Assembly: GCA_934193095.1 (NCBI GenBank)
Contig: CAKPUX010000055.1
Coordinates: 1-13,552 of the forward strand
DNA length: 13,552 nucleotides
Origin: an uncultured Dialister sp.
GTDB taxonomy: Bacteria > Bacillota > Negativicutes > Veillonellales > Dialisteraceae
Direction of reading: 5' to 3'
Positions 1 through 5,934 of this stretch are shown one piece after another. The translations under genes and the position numbers were made by a program. Under the pieces are notes generated by a model that worked only from the letters and a program-made list of their open reading frames with translations, made no database searches and was not told where the DNA came from. How positions within the stretch are numbered: the first letter of the stretch is position 1; every line of letters starts with the position of its first letter.

Positions 1-19
1 CTTTCTCTTCCCTGCCGTT

Positions 20-25
20 TATAAT
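20..25 (+). promoter_or_regulatory. Probable -10 box of the aminopeptidase gene
   Basis: A perfect TATAAT lies 37 bases before the start codon. Any -35 element would fall at or before the window edge, so only half of the promoter can be judged. Transcription would begin at about base 32, inside the Fur-box-like sequence that follows. Confidence 0.45.
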
Positions 26-32
26 ACTTACA

Positions 33-47
33 TGATAATCATTCTCT
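33..47 (+). promoter_or_regulatory. Fur-box-like operator candidate
   Basis: TGATAATCATTCTCT matches the 7-1-7 Fur consensus TGATAATnATTATCA at 12 of 14 informative positions, with a perfect left half. It overlaps the expected transcription start and ends just before the Shine-Dalgarno AAAGGAGG (48-55), a position suited to repression. It fits the Fur consensus better than those of Zur or PerR. A single short AT-rich match can arise by chance, so this is a candidate only. Confidence 0.3.
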
Positions 48-62
48 AAAGGAGGCTTTACG

Positions 63-1436
63 ATGAAAGAAACATATAGCAGAACCAAGTCTGTATGGCA
101 GCGCATGGACGCCGATGAACGTCAGGCTGTCATGGACTATGGTGAAAAGTACAAGGCATTCCTGGACGTCGCACGCACAGAGCGTCTGGCAGCCGATGAG
201 ATCATCCGTCAGGCAGAGGCCGCCGGTTTCAAGCCGGTCTATGATATGGACTCCCTCAAGCCGGGCGACAAGGTGTACTGGAACCAGAAGGGCAAGTCTG
301 TGATCCTGGCTGTCATCGGGGAAGAACCGGTGCATGCAGGCATCAAGATCGTCGGTTCCCACATCGACTCTCCGCGCCTCGACCTCAAGGCCAATCCGGT
401 GCATGAGCAGGATGGCATCGTATATTTCCGCACGCACTACTATGGCGGCATCAAGAAGTACCAGTGGACCTGCATCCCGCTCGCACTGATCGGCGTCGTA
501 TACACGAAGGATGGCAAGAAGGTCGACATCAATATCGGTCTCAAGGATGATGATCCGATCTTCTACGTATCCGACCTTTTGATCCACATGGCGCAGGACC
601 AGATGAAGAAAACGCTCGCAGAAGGCATCACGGGTGAACAGCTCCAGGCCATCGCAGGCACGAATGCCGAAGAAGATCTGAAGCCGAAGGAAGTCTTCAT
701 GAAGATGCTGAAGGATACCTACGGTATCGAAGAGGAAGACTTTGCCGCTGCGGAGCTCGAGCTCGTCCCGGCGACCAAGAGCCGTGACGTCGGCTTCGAC
801 CGCTCCCTCATCGCTTCCTATGGACAGGATGACCGTGTCTGCTCCTATGCGAATCTTGAAGCGATCCTTCAGGCTAAACCGGGTGTCAAGACGCAGGCGG
901 CACTCTTGACCGATAAAGAGGAGATCGGCTCCTACGGCAATACGGGCATGGAGTCTTCCTATTTCGTCAAATTCGTCATGAAGCTCCTTGCGCTGCAGGG
1001 GAAGAATACCATCCTTGATTTCTATGAAACCATGGAAAACAGTGAAATGCTCTCTGCTGACGTGAACTCCTGCCTGGATCCAATGTTTGCGGAAGTTTCC
1101 GAAAAGGACAATGCTTCCTTCCTCGGCTATGGTATCAATCTCACTAAGTACGGCGGCGCTCGCGGTAAGTCCGGCAGCAATGATGCGAATGCGGAATTCC
1201 TGCAGAAGATCCGCACCATTTTCAATGAAGCCGGTGTCTGCTGGCAGATCGGCGAGCTCGGCAAGGTCGATCAGGGCGGCGGCGGCACCATCGCTTTCAT
1301 GATGGCAGACTGGGGCGCAGAAGTGGTAGACTGCGGCACTGCGATGCTCTCCATGCATGCACCGTATGATCTCCTCTCCAAGGCGGATGCCTACGAGACC
1401 TACCTCGCGTACAAAGCATTCTTTGAAAGTAAATAA
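63..1436 (+). CDS. M18 family zinc aminopeptidase
   Basis: This 457-residue cytoplasmic metallopeptidase should remove N-terminal amino acids from peptides using two zinc ions (aminopeptidase I / LAP4 family, M18). The metal-site signature GSHIDSPRLDLK carries H100 and D102. The acidic pair E286-E287 in TDKEEIGSYGNTGM is the expected catalytic base and metal ligand. SADVNSCLDP precedes the glycine-rich KYGGARGKSGSNDAN segment, and the C-terminal H432 in MHAPYDLLSKAD supplies the last ligand. Length is normal for the family and there is no signal peptide. The start is set by AAAGGAGG 7 bases upstream. It is monocistronic, with its own -10 box and a terminator at 1451-1486. M18 members differ in preference (acidic versus general or leucine aminopeptidases), and substrate choice cannot be read from the sequence. 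The family call is secure. Confidence 0.95.
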   Translation: MKETYSRTKSVWQRMDADERQAVMDYGEKYKAFLDVARTERLAADEIIRQAEAAGFKPVYDMDSLKPGDKVYWNQKGKSVILAVIGEEPVHAGIKIVGSHIDSPRLDLKANPVHEQDGIVYFRTHYYGGIKKYQWTCIPLALIGVVYTKDGKKVDINIGLKDDDPIFYVSDLLIHMAQDQMKKTLAEGITGEQLQAIAGTNAEEDLKPKEVFMKMLKDTYGIEEEDFAAAELELVPATKSRDVGFDRSLIASYGQDDRVCSYANLEAILQAKPGVKTQAALLTDKEEIGSYGNTGMESSYFVKFVMKLLALQGKNTILDFYETMENSEMLSADVNSCLDPMFAEVSEKDNASFLGYGINLTKYGGARGKSGSNDANAEFLQKIRTIFNEAGVCWQIGELGKVDQGGGGTIAFMMADWGAEVVDCGTAMLSMHAPYDLLSKADAYETYLAYKAFFESK

Positions 1437-1450
1437 AATGTGAAAACGTG

Positions 1451-1486
1451 AAAAGCGCCAAGCTCAGATGGAGCATGGCGCTTTTT
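1451..1486 (+). terminator. Rho-independent terminator of the aminopeptidase gene
   Basis: Arms AAAAGCGCCAAGCTC and GAGCATGGCGCTTTT pair with a single A/A mismatch around the loop AGATG, followed by a T run. It starts 15 bases after the stop codon. The A tract on the 5' arm could also let it stop transcripts from the other strand. Confidence 0.9.
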
Positions 1487-1599
1487 GATTGGCTCGGGGT
1501 TCAGGGGAGAAATAGGTTAAACGGGTTCTGAAGGTTCAAAAGGTTCACAGGTTTTTCATCTTTTGTAAATACCGTATATTTCAAAACTCCGCGGCGCGT

Positions 1600-1676
1600 A
1601 GATCCTTCGACTCAGTTCTCATATTTCAGATAAGCCATTTTTTAACACACGACGTTTTTCTCCGCTCAGGATGACG
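1600..1676 (-). repeat. Split copy of a CGTCATCCTGAGCG...GAAGGATCT dispersed repeat
   Basis: On the minus strand, CGTCATCCTGAGCGGAG (1676-1660) and CTGAGTCGAAGGATCT (1615-1600) are the two halves of a motif that I recall as common between genes in many bacterial genomes. Here 44 bases separate them. Related pieces on the + strand are at 3940-3969 (CGTATCGTCATTTCGAGC...GAGAAATC) and 9995-10027. Confidence 0.5.
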
Positions 1677-1738
1677 AAATGTGCCGCACCACCCCTCTGA
1701 ACCCTCTGAACCAGTAGAACCCTCTCTCTTTCGCACGT

Positions 1739-1758
1739 AATCAAGGGGCAGCACGCCC
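1739..1758. repeat. 20-bp module repeated inverted at 9758-9777
   Basis: AATCAAGGGGCAGCACGCCC at this position is the exact reverse complement of 9758-9777. In both places it sits next to the GGTTC/GAACC heptad array in the same relative arrangement, so a composite repeat (array plus module) exists in two orientations. Confidence 0.8.
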
Positions 1759-1765
1759 CACGGGC

Positions 1766-1806
1766 GAACCCTGAACCCTGAACCCTGAACCTTGAACCCT
1801 GAACCC
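1766..1806. repeat. Heptad tandem array (GAACCCT)n
   Basis: Five full units plus a partial sixth of GAACCCT, one unit being GAACCTT. Sister arrays are at 4134-4167 (same orientation) and 5332-5380 and 9725-9750 (GGTTCAG orientation). The 7-base period does not preserve a reading frame, so the array is not coding. It ends 7 bases before the -10 element of the permease gene. Confidence 0.9.
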
Positions 1807-1821
1807 ATTCTCTGCTATACT
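1792..1821 (+). promoter_or_regulatory. Probable promoter of the TRAP permease
   Basis: The extended -10 TGCTATACT (1813-1821) is preceded, with an 18-base spacer, by TTGAAC (1792-1797), a 4 of 6 match to the -35 consensus. This -35 is created by the one variant unit (GAACCTT) of the heptad array. The leader to the ATG is about 46 bases. Confidence 0.5.
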
Positions 1822-1874
1822 GTACCAATACGGCTCTTCGGGAAGGACCCGAAATGGAAGGATAGGAGGAAATT

Positions 1875-3842
1875 ATGAGTCAAGAGAAAGACGTCCGCCT
1901 GGAGGATGTGGCGGAAAGCAAGGCCGAGCTGGATGACAAAGCCCGGAAGATGCTGGAGGACAAGGACGCAGACTCCCGCATGCGTATTTATGAAGGACCG
2001 TTGGGGAAGGCTATCATCGTGCTTCTCTGCGTGTGGACTGCGTTCCAGCTGTATTTCACGACCATCGGTGCGATCAGCGCGATCAATCTGCGTGCGATCC
2101 ACTGTATTTTCTTACTGCTGTTTACCTTTTTGCTGTTTCCTACGTATAAGAAGGAGAAGCGCAGAAGGAAGCTGCCGCCGATCTGGGACTGGGTTTTCAT
2201 TCTGGGCTCCATCGGCTCTTTCACTTACCTGATCTTGAATTACACGCGCATTGCACAGACCGGCGGCCGTATCTCTGATATGGAGGTCGGCATCGCCCTC
2301 GTCGCGATCGTCTGCGTCTTTGAGGCGGCGCGCCGTGCATCGGGCAATCTTGCGATTCTGGCGGCGGTCTTTCTGGCGTACAACTGGTTTGGCGCATACC
2401 TGCCGGGCTATTTCGGACACAATGGCTTCACGCTGAAGCGCGTGCTCATTACCCAGTTCTGGGGGACGCAGGGCGTGCTCGGCACCGGTATCGGCGTATC
2501 GGCGACCTATATTTTCCTTTTCGTCGTTTTCGGTGCTTTCTTGAAGCACAGCGGCTTCTCGAAATTCATCAATGATTTCTCTCTGACGCTTGTCGGCCGT
2601 ACATCCGGCGGCCCGGCGAAGGTGGCGGTCATCGCCTCCGGTCTCATGGGCATGATCAATGGCTCGGCCATCGCCAATGTCGCGACGACCGGTACCATCA
2701 CCATTCCGCTCATGAAGCGCACGGGCTACAAGAAGGAATTTGCCGGTGCTGTCGAAGCCGTGGCATCGACAGGTGGTCAGTTCACCCCGCCGATCATGGG
2801 TGCGGTCGGCTTCGTCATGGCGGAATTTCTGAATCTGTCTTACACCTATGTGGCACTTGCCTCCATCACACCGGCGCTCCTCTACTACGTCGGCCTTCTG
2901 CTGGCGGTCCACTTCGAGGCGAAACGTCTCGGACTCTCCGGCATCGCCAAGGAAAATATCCCGAATGCGATGGTCGTCATCAAGGAGCAGGGGCATCTGG
3001 TGCTTCCGCTCGTCAGCCTCATCGGGCTGATGTTTGCCGGCTTCACCCCGCTCTATGCGGCTGTGATCTCCATCTTTGTCACCATCGGCGCCAGCTGGCT
3101 GCGTAAGGATACCCGCATGGGCCCTGCCAAGATCCTGGAAGCGGTCGTCGAAGGGTCGAAAAGTGCGATCTCGGTCGGCGTGTGCTGCGTCATCATCGGC
3201 ATCATCATCGGTACCGTCACTCTGACATCCATGGGGCTCAATATGGGCTACCTCATCCTGTCCATCGTACAGGGCGATCACATTTACCTCGCAGGCTTCC
3301 TCGTCATGATCATGTCCGCGATCCTTGGCATGGGTGTCCCGGGCGTCGCTGCCTATGTCATCGTGCAGGCCGTCGCGGTGCCGGTCCTCATCAAGGCGGG
3401 GGCGCTTCCGCTCATCGCGCACCTCTTCTGTCTCATCTATGCCTGCCTGTCGAATATCACGCCGCCAGTCGCCATGTCTGCCTATGTGGCATCCGGCATC
3501 GCCGACTCTGATCAGACGAAGACGGGACTGTGGGCGGTCCGCCTTGGGCTCATCGGCTTCATCATCCCGTTCTTCTTCCTGGATAATCCGGTACTCCTGA
3601 TCGGCGTCGACAAGACAGCGACACTCTGGGAATCTCTCTGGAGCATCTTCACTGCTCTGATCGGTACTTTTGCTCTCGTGGCCGGTCTTGAAGGCTGGAT
3701 CATCCGGAAGTCCGGCGTCATCGAGCGCGTGATCCTCATCGCCGTCTCCCCGCTGCTGCTCTTTCCTGGCAGTCTGACGGATATCGCAGGTATCGCGGGC
3801 ATTGCCGCCGTCTGCGTATTCCAGTGGATGAGAAGGAAATAG
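1875..3842 (+). CDS. TRAP transporter fused permease (4TM/12TM type)
   Basis: This 655-residue inner-membrane protein fuses the small (DctQ-like) and large (DctM-like) TRAP permease subunits, as is usual for TAXI-type systems. It should carry an unidentified organic anion, probably by sodium symport, with substrate delivered by the binding protein at 4271-5281. About 45 charged cytoplasmic residues come first, followed by hydrophobic helices to the C terminus. Family signatures are GGPAKVAVIASGLMGMINGS (from residue 245), TGGQFTPPIMG (299-309), GMGVPG (485-490) and SNITPPVAMSAY (526-537). The last two form paired re-entrant loop regions thought to bind ion and substrate. The start is fixed by AGGAGGA 4 bases before the ATG. 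It precedes its binding protein and is separated from it by a 428-bp repeat island. No terminator is visible after the stop. Family is certain, substrate unknown. Confidence 0.95.
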   Translation: MSQEKDVRLEDVAESKAELDDKARKMLEDKDADSRMRIYEGPLGKAIIVLLCVWTAFQLYFTTIGAISAINLRAIHCIFLLLFTFLLFPTYKKEKRRRKLPPIWDWVFILGSIGSFTYLILNYTRIAQTGGRISDMEVGIALVAIVCVFEAARRASGNLAILAAVFLAYNWFGAYLPGYFGHNGFTLKRVLITQFWGTQGVLGTGIGVSATYIFLFVVFGAFLKHSGFSKFINDFSLTLVGRTSGGPAKVAVIASGLMGMINGSAIANVATTGTITIPLMKRTGYKKEFAGAVEAVASTGGQFTPPIMGAVGFVMAEFLNLSYTYVALASITPALLYYVGLLLAVHFEAKRLGLSGIAKENIPNAMVVIKEQGHLVLPLVSLIGLMFAGFTPLYAAVISIFVTIGASWLRKDTRMGPAKILEAVVEGSKSAISVGVCCVIIGIIIGTVTLTSMGLNMGYLILSIVQGDHIYLAGFLVMIMSAILGMGVPGVAAYVIVQAVAVPVLIKAGALPLIAHLFCLIYACLSNITPPVAMSAYVASGIADSDQTKTGLWAVRLGLIGFIIPFFFLDNPVLLIGVDKTATLWESLWSIFTALIGTFALVAGLEGWIIRKSGVIERVILIAVSPLLLFPGSLTDIAGIAGIAAVCVFQWMRRK

Positions 3843-4012
3843 GGACTGGGGACTAGTGACTAGGAATTAGTAGCTGGGGATTAGTAGCTAGGGATTAGGA
3901 GCGGCTGGTGACTAGAGACTGGGAGACATCAGCCCCACGTATCGTCATTTCGAGCAAAGTCGAGAAATCTTTTTTGCAGACCGATAAACGATGGATGTGT
4001 GAAAGCAGGGAT
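3843..4012. repeat. ATTAG/ACTAG word array plus conserved tail, inverted copy at 10254-10437
   Basis: From the permease stop, GGACTAG, GGATTAG and AGTAGCTAG words run to about 3900. A tail of about 80 bases follows, holding GACATCAG, CGTATCGTCAT, GAGAAATCTT and GCAGACCGATAAAC. Reverse-complementing 10254-10437 gives the same order of blocks, including a 22-base identity (3879-3900 with 10374-10395). A short further copy of the tail end (TGAAAGCAGGGATGAG, 4000-4015) is inverted at about 9955-9970. No coding potential is seen. Confidence 0.8.
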
Positions 4013-4014
4013 GA

Positions 4015-4060
4015 GTGGCTAGGGATTAGGGATTAGGGACTAGGAGTGACTAGTGACTGA
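4015..4060. repeat. Second ATTAG/ACTAG word array of island 2
   Basis: Repeated GGATTAG, GGACTAG and GTGACTAG words continue the motif seen at 3843-3900. The run is degenerate, with no fixed period. The matching C-rich orientation (CTAATCCCTAG) is found at 9907-9957 and 10354-10437. Confidence 0.75.
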
Positions 4061-4093
4061 AATGCCATCTTCGGGCATCGCCTTGTTTATACT

Positions 4094-4127
4094 CCGCGGC
4101 GCTTTTGATTTTTATGCGCCGCACCAC
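4094..4127. repeat. GC-hairpin module, inverted copy at 9837-9873
   Basis: GCGGCGC (4096-4102) pairs perfectly with GCGCCGC (4116-4122) around an AT-rich 13-base loop, followed by ACCAC. The reverse complement matches 9837-9873 (stem 9842-9848 with 9863-9869). A partial copy is at 1579-1597. No T run follows, so it is a dispersed palindrome rather than a classical terminator. Confidence 0.75.
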
Positions 4128-4133
4128 AATCCT

Positions 4134-4167
4134 GAACCCTGAACCCTGAACCTTGAACCTTGAACCC
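4134..4167. repeat. Heptad tandem array (GAACCCT/GAACCTT)n
   Basis: Units GAACCCT, GAACCCT, GAACCTT, GAACCTT and partial GAACCC follow one another without gaps. It has the same orientation as the array at 1766-1806 and also sits just upstream of a transporter gene, at the right-hand end of its island. Confidence 0.9.
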
Positions 4168-4202
4168 CCGAGTCCCACCTACCAATGCCCGCTCATTTGT
4201 AG

Positions 4203-4208
4203 TATAAT
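4203..4208 (+). promoter_or_regulatory. Probable -10 box of the TAXI binding-protein gene
   Basis: A perfect TATAAT lies 62 bases before the ATG at 4271, directly after the repeat island. At 17-base spacing the -35 position reads TACCAA, a poor match, so the promoter is either weak or activator-dependent. An own promoter is plausible because 428 bases separate this gene from the permease. Confidence 0.4.
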
Positions 4209-4270
4209 ATTTGCAACTTTATTATTCTCTGTGGAGAAGAGTAGGATAGAAGAAAGAGAGAGGGATCATC

Positions 4271-5281
4271 ATGACAAAAAAATGGAAAAAAGCGATCGCG
4301 CTGTCATTGGCAGCTCTGACCCTGACCGGAGCTCTGGCCGGATGCGGGGATGACAAGAAAGCAGCTTCCGGCGCGGCGAAACCGGCGGCTGGACAGACGA
4401 TCAAGATTAATTTCCCGACGGCGGGAGCTTCGGGCGCGCTCTATGCCGTAGGCGCAGCGATCACGAACATGTGGAGCAGCCAGGTACCGGGCGTGCAGGC
4501 TTCCAGCCAGGCATCGGCCGGCGGCATCGCAAACCTGAACATGGTATCCGAAGGCGAAGCACAGGTATCCATTGCGATCTCTTCCAATGTTTACCAGTGC
4601 CTGAATGGTACGGACAGCTTCAAGGATCACGCTTACAAGGATCTGAAAGCGATCGGCGGCCTGTACCTGAATCCGAATCAGGTCGTTGCTACAGCAAATT
4701 CCGGGATCAATAGCCTGAAGGACGTGAAAGGGAAGCACTTTGCCGTGGCATCGGCAGGCTCTTCTGTCTATAACGAATGCGAGACGCACTTCACGGCAGC
4801 AGGTCTTTCCTTCCCCGATGACATCAAAGCGGAATACATCACCTTCACCGATGCGGCAGATATGCTGCAGAACGGCTCCATCGATGGCGCATGGATCATG
4901 TCCGGCGCTCCGGCTTCCGCTGTGACACAGGCACTGACAGGCGGCGCGCACCTCGTGGAGATCGATGACGGTCTCATCAAAGAGCTGAAGGCGAAGTACC
5001 CGTGGTACACCAGCTATACGATCAAAGCCGGCACCTATCCGAATCAGGATAAGGATGTCAAGACATCGGCGATCAAGATGGTCATGTTCTGCCGCGGCGA
5101 TCTGCCGGAGGATGTGGTCTATCAGCTGACGAAGACCCTCTGGGAACACATGGATGAGCTCGGACAGTCACAGAAAAATCTGAAGGGCCTCACCGCTGAA
5201 AATGCAGTGAAGGACATCGCGGATATCCCGCTCCACCCGGGCGCTGCCAAGTACTATAAAGAGATCGGCGTGCTGAAATAA
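4271..5281 (+). CDS. TAXI-family TRAP transporter solute-binding lipoprotein
   Basis: This 336-residue extracytoplasmic binding protein should capture a small organic anion and hand it to the fused permease encoded at 1875-3842. Residues 1-24 form a lipoprotein signal peptide: a lysine-rich start, a hydrophobic core and the lipobox LAGC with C25 as the lipidated cysteine. A linker follows, then the TAXI-type opening FPTAGASGALYAVGAAITNMW, equivalent to the glycine-rich GTGGxYYxxG segment of family members. GGIANLNMVSEGEAQVSIAI and a second lobe with DAADMLQNGSIDGAWIMSGAP complete the periplasmic-binding fold. Length is typical. The start is supported by GAGAGGG 6 bases upstream and by the signal peptide. 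A terminator follows at 5290-5316. TAXI proteins bind varied ligands (glutamate and 2-oxoglutarate are known examples), so the substrate is left open. Confidence 0.93.
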   Translation: MTKKWKKAIALSLAALTLTGALAGCGDDKKAASGAAKPAAGQTIKINFPTAGASGALYAVGAAITNMWSSQVPGVQASSQASAGGIANLNMVSEGEAQVSIAISSNVYQCLNGTDSFKDHAYKDLKAIGGLYLNPNQVVATANSGINSLKDVKGKHFAVASAGSSVYNECETHFTAAGLSFPDDIKAEYITFTDAADMLQNGSIDGAWIMSGAPASAVTQALTGGAHLVEIDDGLIKELKAKYPWYTSYTIKAGTYPNQDKDVKTSAIKMVMFCRGDLPEDVVYQLTKTLWEHMDELGQSQKNLKGLTAENAVKDIADIPLHPGAAKYYKEIGVLK

Positions 5282-5289
5282 GGTAGATC

Positions 5290-5316
5290 AAAAAGAGGCT
5301 CTAGGAGCCTCTTTTT
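5290..5316 (+). terminator. Rho-independent terminator of the TAXI gene
   Basis: AAAAAGAGGCTC and GAGCCTCTTTTT are perfect complements (12 bp) around a TAG loop, ending in five Ts, 8 bases after the stop codon. The symmetry makes it potentially bidirectional. Confidence 0.93.
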
Positions 5317-5331
5317 ACTTTGCTTTCATTT

Positions 5332-5380
5332 GGTTCAGGGTTCAAGGTTCAGGGTTCAAGGCTCGGGGTTCAGGGTTGTG
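5332..5380. repeat. Heptad tandem array (GGTTCAG/GGTTCAA)n
   Basis: Seven consecutive 7-base units: GGTTCAG, GGTTCAA, GGTTCAG, GGTTCAA, GGCTCGG, GGTTCAG, GGTTGTG. This is the reverse orientation of the arrays at 1766 and 4134, and it lies just downstream of a gene terminator, as does the degenerate array at 1491-1553. It is followed by the GC palindrome GGCGGCTTCGCCGCC (5383-5397). Confidence 0.9.
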
Positions 5381-5459
5381 GTGGCGGCTTCGCCGCCATG
5401 TTAGATGATGGTATTCTCATATCGCAGCCTTCTCCTCTAGGGGAAGGTGTACCGCAGAG

Positions 5460-5695
5460 GTAATGCTATTAAGTTAAGGAAATCGTTAGCTACGTAACGT
5501 CTTGCTTCCTCCTTCGGGGGATGTGCCGAAGGCAATAGGGGCATGCTAGCGGTATAGCGTACTATGTTGAATAGTCCGATGCTATTGATATCCCAACACT
5601 TTCATGCAATACCGCTACGTAGCCCCCTCAGCCCTTCGGGCAGCTCCCCCGATGGGGAGCCAAGAACGTTCTTCCGCTTAACTTAATAGCATTAC
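5460..5695. mobile_element. 236-bp MITE-like element, copy A of the structured repeat
   Basis: Perfect 19-bp terminal inverted repeats, GTAATGCTATTAAGTTAAG (5460-5478) and its complement (5677-5695), enclose the 164-bp core at 5501-5664 that recurs at 13197-13360. Inside the left arm is a further hairpin, CGTTA/TAACG (5484-5499). There is no coding capacity, as expected for a non-autonomous element. CGCAG occurs just outside each end (5453-5457 and 5697-5701) but is offset by unequal distances, so a target duplication is not proven. It could instead be a structured RNA gene. Confidence 0.55.
5501..5664. repeat. 164-bp structured repeat core, copy A
   Basis: This aligns without gaps to 13197-13360 (13 mismatches by hand count). 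Predicted stems: C-rich/G-rich with loop TTC (5505-5523), GCTA/TAGC (5545-5558), ACTAT/ATAGT (5561-5575), CCC/GGG with loop TTC (5631-5641) and GCTCCCC/GGGGAGC with loop CGAT (5643-5660). AGCGGTAT (5548-5555) can alternatively pair at long range with ATACCGCT, and the ends CTTG/CAAG close the whole. The orientation of any transcript is unknown. Confidence 0.8.
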
Positions 5696-5861
5696 ACGCA
5701 GGGGCGGATAGGGTGACTATGGCATGAAAGACAGCTGGGATAAGGTTTTCCGGTCACTCCTATGAGAGCTGCAAGTCCCCCGCGGCAGATGGAACGCGAA
5801 AATGAGATGATCGTTATTTCACATCGCCTTTTTGCGTGGGGAGAAGCGTACAGCCATTCTC
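5696..5861. other. Unassigned spacer upstream of sbcD
   Basis: I see no gene, repeat family member or strong hairpin in this stretch. The longest frames are only tens of codons, with no ribosome binding site. The sequence looks unique compared with the repeat islands. Confidence 0.5.
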
Positions 5862-5890
5862 TTACCCGGCCCTGTGCGTCAGGCTATAAT
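5862..5890 (+). promoter_or_regulatory. Probable sbcDC promoter
   Basis: A perfect TATAAT (5885-5890) has TTACCC (5862-5867) 17 bases upstream as a weak -35. The leader to the sbcD ATG is about 37 bases. No operator-like dyad is visible around it. Confidence 0.5.
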
Positions 5891-5934
5891 AATGACAGAT
5901 CCGTGTTTCTTAAAGGCTCATAAGAGGAGGTACC

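Larger units (their letters stand above)
1487..1812. repeat. Repeat island 1 between aminopeptidase and TRAP permease
   Basis: No credible gene lies here. The left part (1491-1553) is a degenerate GGTTC-rich array. At 1579-1597 lies TTTCAAAACTCCGCGGCGC, shared with the GC hairpin modules at 4094-4127 and 9837-9873. The right part (1691-1723) is C-rich with GAACCCTCT words and leads into the perfect heptad array at 1766-1806. The island is therefore G-rich on the left and C-rich on the right of the + strand, an imperfect overall inverted repeat. Two small minus-strand frames here are repeat translations, not genes. Confidence 0.75.

Noticed and set aside
39..1358. 439-codon minus-strand open frame opposite the aminopeptidase
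   Set aside because: It is the antisense of a clear M18 gene, has no recognisable domain, and arises from GC-biased codon use.
1766..1806. CRISPR array
   Set aside because: The units are 7 bases in direct tandem without spacers, and no cas genes are present.
2112..3422. 436-codon minus-strand open frame opposite the TRAP permease
   Set aside because: The predicted protein is a run of D, R, H and E, typical of the antisense of a hydrophobic membrane protein. No ribosome binding site fits.
4304..5149. 281-codon minus-strand open frame opposite the TAXI gene
   Set aside because: It is the shadow of a gene whose signal peptide and fold are clear. Its composition is not protein-like.
5383..5397. 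GGCGGCTTCGCCGCC hairpin as a second terminator of the TAXI gene
   Set aside because: No T run follows, and a complete terminator is already present at 5290-5316. It is better seen as a repeat palindrome.
5453..5701. CGCAG as a 5-bp target duplication of the 236-bp element
   Set aside because: The two copies lie 2 bases and 1 base away from the inverted repeat ends, so they do not abut the element. A five-base match can occur by chance.
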